From contig NZ_PZJM01000001.1 of the NCBI RefSeq assembly GCF_003206045.1, positions 807 through 64,806 on the forward strand: a stretch of DNA of 64,000 nucleotides, given 5' to 3'. This document shows positions 60,311-64,000 of the stretch, one piece after another (position 1 is the first letter of the stretch; every line of letters starts with the position of its first letter). A program made the position numbers and the translations under genes. The notes under the pieces are model-generated. The model saw only the letters and a list, made by a program, of their open reading frames with translations, was not told where the DNA came from and ran no database searches. Origin of the DNA: Salinicola lusitanus (lineage in GTDB: Bacteria; Pseudomonadota; Gammaproteobacteria; Pseudomonadales; Halomonadaceae).

Positions 60311-61015
60311 ATGCCACTACTCGAAGCAGTTGACGTTCATGGCGGCTACGGCGGCATGAACATTCTCAACGGGGTCAACATGACGATTGAAGCCGACGAA
60401 ATCGGCGTCATCGTCGGCCCCAACGGCGCCGGCAAGTCGACCATGCTCAAGGCGGTCTTCGGCCTGCTGACGATCACCCAGGGCGAGATCCGGCTGCGCG
60501 GCAAGCCGATCACCAATCTTTCACCGCACAAGCTGGTGGAGATGGGCATGGGGTTCGTGCCGCAGGAGAAGAACATCTTCCCGAGTCTCTCCGTCGAGGA
60601 GAACCTGGAAATGGGCGCCTTTCTCAAGCCCGCCACCGTCTCGCGGCTCAAGGCGCAGATCTACGAATTCTTCCCCCCGCTACGGGAGAAGCGCCGCCAA
60701 CCCGCCGGCGAGCTTTCCGGCGGCCAGCGCCAGATGGTGGCCATGGGGCGGGCGCTGATGAACGAACCCAGCGTGCTGCTGCTCGACGAGCCCACCGCCG
60801 GGCTCTCGCCACGCTACATGAACGAGATATTCGACCGGGTGAAAACCATCAGTGCCGCCGGCGTCGGCGTGCTGATGGTGGAGCAGAACGCCAAGCAGGC
60901 GCTGCGCATCGCCCACAAGGGCTTCGTGCTCGCGGCCGGCCAGAACCGGTTCAGCGATACCGGCGAAGCGCTGCTCAACGATCCTCAGGTGGCCAAGAGC
61001 TTCCTCGGTGGTTGA
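60311..61015 (+). CDS. livF: Branched-chain amino acid-type ABC transporter ATPase LivF
   Basis: A 234-residue ABC ATPase of the LivF class. It has Walker A GPNGAGKSTMLKAV, the segment GMGFVPQEKNIFPSLSVEENLEMG, signature LSGGQRQM, Walker B LLLDEPTAGLSP and the LivF C-terminal tail LLNDPQVAKSFLGG. It pairs with LivG as an ATPase heterodimer. The gene follows livG after 55 bases; ATG 60311 gives the normal N-terminus. Confidence 0.95.
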   Translation: MPLLEAVDVHGGYGGMNILNGVNMTIEADEIGVIVGPNGAGKSTMLKAVFGLLTITQGEIRLRGKPITNLSPHKLVEMGMGFVPQEKNIFPSLSVEENLEMGAFLKPATVSRLKAQIYEFFPPLREKRRQPAGELSGGQRQMVAMGRALMNEPSVLLLDEPTAGLSPRYMNEIFDRVKTISAAGVGVLMVEQNAKQALRIAHKGFVLAAGQNRFSDTGEALLNDPQVAKSFLGG

Positions 61016-61078
61016 GCGCCGTCGTCCCGCTGGCGAGCCAAGGCTTGCGAGAGCCCGTCTTCAACAAGAGATTTCGTC

Positions 61079-62077
61079 GTGAATGAGCTGATCTACTTCT
61101 TCAACTATGTGGTGGTGGCCGGCAGTGTCACCGGCTGCATCTACGCCATCGGCGCCGTCGGCGTGACGCTGATCTACAGCATCCTGCGCTTCGCCCATTT
61201 CGCCCACGCCGACATGATGACGCTCGGCACCCTCGCCGTGCTGCTGCTGACACTCGCATTCCCCCACGCCGGTGATCCCCTCGGGCTGCCCACCGCGATC
61301 GTCATGCTGCCGGTGGCGATGGCGTTCACCTCGCTGGTGGCCGTGGGCATCGATCGCGCCTTCTACCAGCCGCTGCGAAGCCATGGCGTCAAGCCGATCG
61401 TGATGGTGATCGCCTCGCTCGGTGTCACGCTGATGCTGCAGGGGCTGATCCGGCTGTTCGCCGGCACCGGCTCGCAGAACCTCTACGTCGATGCGCGCAA
61501 GGAGATCTTTCGTATCGACGTGCCCGGCGTGACCCGGCCGATCATCCTCACCGAGCCGCAGATCATCCTGTTCGTGATCACCATCGTCGCCGTGGTGGGG
61601 CTGCACCTGTTCCTGACCCGGGCCCGCCTGGGCAAGGCGATGCGGGCGATGTCGGACAACCCCGACCTGGCACGCGCCTCCGGCATCAATACCAAGCTGA
61701 TCATTACCCTGACCTGGGTCATTGCCGGGTCGCTGGCCACCATCGCCGGCACGCTGCTGTCGCTGGATGTCGCCTTCAAGCCGGACCTCAGCTTCTTCCT
61801 GCTGCTGCCGATCTTCGCCGCCGCCATCGTCGGCGGCGTCGGCCATCCCTACGGCGCCATCGCCGGCGGCTTCCTGGTCGGCTTCGCCGAGACACTGGCG
61901 GTCTTCAACTGGTCGGTACTGCTCAGGCCGCTGAGGGACAGCCTGCCGACCTGGCTGGAACTGCCCAACAACCTGGCGCTGGTGGGTACCGAGTACAAGA
62001 TCGTGGTGCCCTTCTTCATTCTGGTGGCGGTGCTGATCTGGCGCCCGACCGGCATCTTCAAAGGGAAGGTGATCTGA
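61079..62077 (+). CDS. livH: Branched-chain amino acid-type ABC transporter permease LivH
   Basis: A 332-residue permease with about eight helices. LivH family marks are YAIGAVGVTLIYSILRFAHFAHADMMTLG in the N-terminal part, RAMSDNPDLARASGINTKLIITLTWVIAGSLATIAGTLL in the ATPase-contact loop and GGVGHPYGAIAGGFLVGFAE. The start is a GTG at 61079, preceded by AAGAGA. The stop overlaps the livM start as TGATG. Confidence 0.95.
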   Translation: MNELIYFFNYVVVAGSVTGCIYAIGAVGVTLIYSILRFAHFAHADMMTLGTLAVLLLTLAFPHAGDPLGLPTAIVMLPVAMAFTSLVAVGIDRAFYQPLRSHGVKPIVMVIASLGVTLMLQGLIRLFAGTGSQNLYVDARKEIFRIDVPGVTRPIILTEPQIILFVITIVAVVGLHLFLTRARLGKAMRAMSDNPDLARASGINTKLIITLTWVIAGSLATIAGTLLSLDVAFKPDLSFFLLLPIFAAAIVGGVGHPYGAIAGGFLVGFAETLAVFNWSVLLRPLRDSLPTWLELPNNLALVGTEYKIVVPFFILVAVLIWRPTGIFKGKVI

Positions 62078-63381
62078 TGACTGCCCCCTCAACGCAACGC
62101 CCCTCAACTTCCGATCGTCGCACGCTCCCGATCCGCGAGCTGGTGCTGTTCGGCGGCCTCGCCCTCGTGGTTCTCGCCGTTTTCGCGACCATGGGTCCGG
62201 CCTACTCCACCCGCATGCTGGTGGAGGCCTCCTGCTACGCGATCCTGGCTCTCGGCCTGACCATCCAGTGGGGCTACGCCGGTCAGTTCAACGCTGGCAT
62301 CATGGGCTTCGTCGCCCTGGGCGGTTTCTCGGCGACGTTCTTCAGCATCCCGGTCAATCATGCGTTCTGGTCAAGCGACCTTCCCGGTCGGCTGGGCTGG
62401 GTGCTGCTGGCGATGGTCGTGGTCACCGCGATCGTGTTCGCCATCAGCCGGCTCGACCGCATCGGCGTCCCCAAGTTGCTGCGCACGATCCTCGCCATCG
62501 TCGCCGGGCTCATCGGCTACCTGGTCGTGATCAGCTGGTTGCGCAGCGTCACCGGCGATATCGAGTCCCAGGTGGAGTTCATCGGCGGGCTGGGGCTGCC
62601 GGTGTGGCTGGGCTGGATCGTGGGTGGCGCCCTGGCCGGCGGTGTCGGCTACTTCATCGGCCATATCTGCCTGGGCCTGCGCAGCGACTATCTGGTCATC
62701 GCGACCTTGGGGATCGCCGAGATCATCAAGGCATTTCTCAAGAATTCGGACTGGCTCACGCGCGGCACCGCGACCATCTCGCCCCTGCCCTGGCCGGTAC
62801 CGGACCCCGGCCAGGTCGGCTTCCTGACCGCCCGCTCGCTCTACCTGTCGGTGACCGTGGTCATGATCGCGGTGATCTTCTTCCTGCTCCATCGCGCCTA
62901 TCACGCCCCCTGGGGGCGCATGATCCGCGCCATCCGCGACAACGAGGTTTCCGCCGCGGCCATGGGCAAGTCGATCAATCGTCGCCGTCAGGAGATCTTC
63001 GTCTTCGGCTGTATCCTGATGGGGATCGGTGGCGCGGTGCTTACCAGCTTCAACGGGCTGTTCGACCCGCAAGGCTACCTGCCGCTCAACCACACCTTCC
63101 TGGTGCTGGTGATGGTGATCCTCGGCGGCCCGGGCAACAACCTGGGCACGCTGTTCGGCGCGGTGCTGGTCTATGTGATCTGGATCATGTCGGGGCCGAT
63201 GGCGCTGGCCGTGATGCACGCCATCGTCGCACTGGGCGCGCACTGGTTCGACTGGCAGCCGGGAAATCTCGACAGCCGCGCCCTGCAGGCGAGAGTATTC
63301 GTGATCGGGCTGCTGATCCTGCTGGTGCTGCGCTTCGCCCCGCGCGGGCTGATCCCGGAGAAGGTCGCGCACCACCATTGA
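62077..63381 (+). CDS. livM: Branched-chain amino acid-type ABC transporter permease LivM
   Basis: A 434-residue permease with about ten helices, larger than typical LivM because of an extra loop around residues 95-190. The conserved N-terminal ALGLTIQWGYAGQFNAGIMGFVALGGF and the loop RAIRDNEVSAAAMGKSINRRRQEIFVFG, in the ATPase-contact site, are present, as is LGGPGNNLGTLFGAVLVYVIW. It is coupled to livH. A bidirectional terminator separates it from the convergent binding-protein gene. Confidence 0.94.
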   Translation: MTAPSTQRPSTSDRRTLPIRELVLFGGLALVVLAVFATMGPAYSTRMLVEASCYAILALGLTIQWGYAGQFNAGIMGFVALGGFSATFFSIPVNHAFWSSDLPGRLGWVLLAMVVVTAIVFAISRLDRIGVPKLLRTILAIVAGLIGYLVVISWLRSVTGDIESQVEFIGGLGLPVWLGWIVGGALAGGVGYFIGHICLGLRSDYLVIATLGIAEIIKAFLKNSDWLTRGTATISPLPWPVPDPGQVGFLTARSLYLSVTVVMIAVIFFLLHRAYHAPWGRMIRAIRDNEVSAAAMGKSINRRRQEIFVFGCILMGIGGAVLTSFNGLFDPQGYLPLNHTFLVLVMVILGGPGNNLGTLFGAVLVYVIWIMSGPMALAVMHAIVALGAHWFDWQPGNLDSRALQARVFVIGLLILLVLRFAPRGLIPEKVAHHH

Positions 63382-63422
63382 AGCCCACCGCACCTAGACC
63401 TGCCGATTCGGCAGGCCAGAAC

Positions 63423-63454
63423 GCAAAATCCCGAGCCAAGGCTCGGGATTTTGC
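63423..63454. terminator. Bidirectional terminator between livM and the binding-protein gene
   Basis: GCAAAATCCCGAGCC-AA-GGCTCGGGATTTTGC is a perfect 15-bp stem with A-T-rich bases at its foot, which give both strands a U-rich side. It lies between two convergent genes. Confidence 0.93.
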
Positions 63455-63506
63455 TGAGTGGACGCCGATAATGGTCAGTCGGCGATCAACCCTTGGGTCA
63501 CACTAG

Positions 63507-64000
63507 TCATTCACCAATAGGACCCTTGGTCACGAACTTGCCATCCTCGACCGCCATTTCGACCACGATGCCCGGCACGTCGCCGTTGTCGTCGAACTCC
63601 GCGCTGCCGGAGGCGCCTTCGTAGTTGATCTCCTTGCCTTCATCGATCAACTTCTTGGCCTTCTCCCACTCTCCCGGCAGGATCGTCTCGCCCGGCGCCG
63701 TGGCAACGTCACGCAGCGCCTCGGAAAGGCCCTCACGGTCGGCACTGCCGTTCTTCTCGATGGCAAGCGCCAGCAGGAACGCGGCATCGTAGGCCTGCGC
63801 CGCGAACACCGCGCTGGGGTCGATGCCGGCCTTCTCGGCCAGGTCGTTGAAGATATCCGAGCCAGGCACGTCCGGCGAGCCAGGACGCGTCGCGATCATG
63901 CCCTCCAGCACGTCGGCGCCCACCGCATCGACCAGCGCGTTCCCGACCATGCCGTCGCCGCCGGCATATTGGGTGAAGGCGCCGCTCTCGTAGGCCTGGC
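63507..64000 (-). CDS. livK: ABC-type branched-chain amino acid-like periplasmic binding protein (partial, 5' end beyond window)
   Basis: The C-terminal 164 residues of a periplasmic binding protein of the Leu/Ile/Val or amide type. The reading is open to the window edge (last visible N-terminal codons are QAYESGAFTQYAG), so the real start is outside. It includes GIDPSAVFAAQAYDAAFLLALAI and the C-terminal ASGSAEFDDNGDVPGIVVEMAVEDGKFV, typical of the class, whose members often end in a similar D-x-x-G-D motif. It is convergent with livGFHM and should supply its binding protein. Ligand specificity cannot be predicted. Confidence 0.88.
   Translation of the reverse strand, partial: QAYESGAFTQYAGGDGMVGNALVDAVGADVLEGMIATRPGSPDVPGSDIFNDLAEKAGIDPSAVFAAQAYDAAFLLALAIEKNGSADREGLSEALRDVATAPGETILPGEWEKAKKLIDEGKEINYEGASGSAEFDDNGDVPGIVVEMAVEDGKFVTKGPIGE

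Overview
The window is a high-GC, densely coded chromosomal stretch that reads like a halophilic gammaproteobacterium of the Halomonadaceae (Halomonas, Salinicola or a close relative). The reasons are the gene style, a long-tailed BetT-type choline/betaine carrier with a BetI-like operator, a GH13 alpha-glucosidase whose catalytic residues fall at the same numbers as the characterised Halomonas enzyme, a glnA-ntrB-ntrC block, TypA, and an unusual load of organic-acid carriers. Species cannot be assigned from what I can see. No rRNA, tRNA, CRISPR array, phage or complete insertion sequence was seen.

Layout. 1-7093: two tripartite tricarboxylate transporter (TTT) operons on the minus strand. 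The first (partial at the left edge) follows an Ldh2-type 2-hydroxyacid dehydrogenase and a LysR regulator. The second is divergent from a TctD/TctE two-component system whose kinase is translationally coupled to a periplasmic binding protein (7263-10431). 10566-17193: an MHS-type carrier, a DUF3311/SSS symporter pair, an auxin-efflux-type carrier, a single-domain 3-dehydroshikimate dehydratase and a SLC13-type carrier, suggesting quinate/shikimate or related acid use. 17361-19018: msrPQ. 19048-26555: a DadA-like oxidase, then a GhrB/KguD-like 2-ketoacid reductase, a LacI regulator with a perfect 18-bp operator, a TRAP transporter (dctPQM) and a HAD phosphatase. 26721-35023: mixed housekeeping and signalling genes (YciH/SUI1, YbaY-like lipoprotein, aldo-keto reductase, sirtuin, MASE2-GGDEF cyclase, NERD-domain membrane protein, KguK-like kinase, unknown protein, SSS symporter). 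35216-44383: ATP-grasp protein, BetT, dGTPase-like phosphohydrolase, two 7-bp tandem arrays, oxaloacetate decarboxylase family, MetE-C-like protein, alpha-glucosidase. 44579-49769: third TTT operon preceded by a CaiB-type CoA transferase and an HMG-CoA-lyase-family enzyme. 49942-54836: ntrC, ntrB, a DUF4124 protein and glnA, with a sigma-54 promoter and an NtrC-type site upstream of glnA. 55262-59200: a degenerate polysaccharide-deacetylase-like protein, a DUF925 nucleotidyltransferase-like protein, a MITE-like 270-bp inverted-repeat element, and typA. 59485-64000: livGFHM with a convergent, truncated binding-protein gene.

How it fits together. The dominant theme is capture and oxidation of organic acids: three TTT systems, one TRAP system, one branched-chain-type ABC system and at least six secondary carriers, several packaged with a matching catabolic enzyme. 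The most testable new assignment is the operon at 44579-49769 (uptake, CoA activation, retro-aldol cleavage), which has the right composition for catabolism of 3-hydroxy-3-methylglutarate or a similar branched hydroxy-dicarboxylate. A 2-ketogluconate route is suggested by a reductase and a kinase lying 10 kb apart. No large, clearly unprecedented system was found; the most unusual structures are the repeats and the inverted-repeat element.
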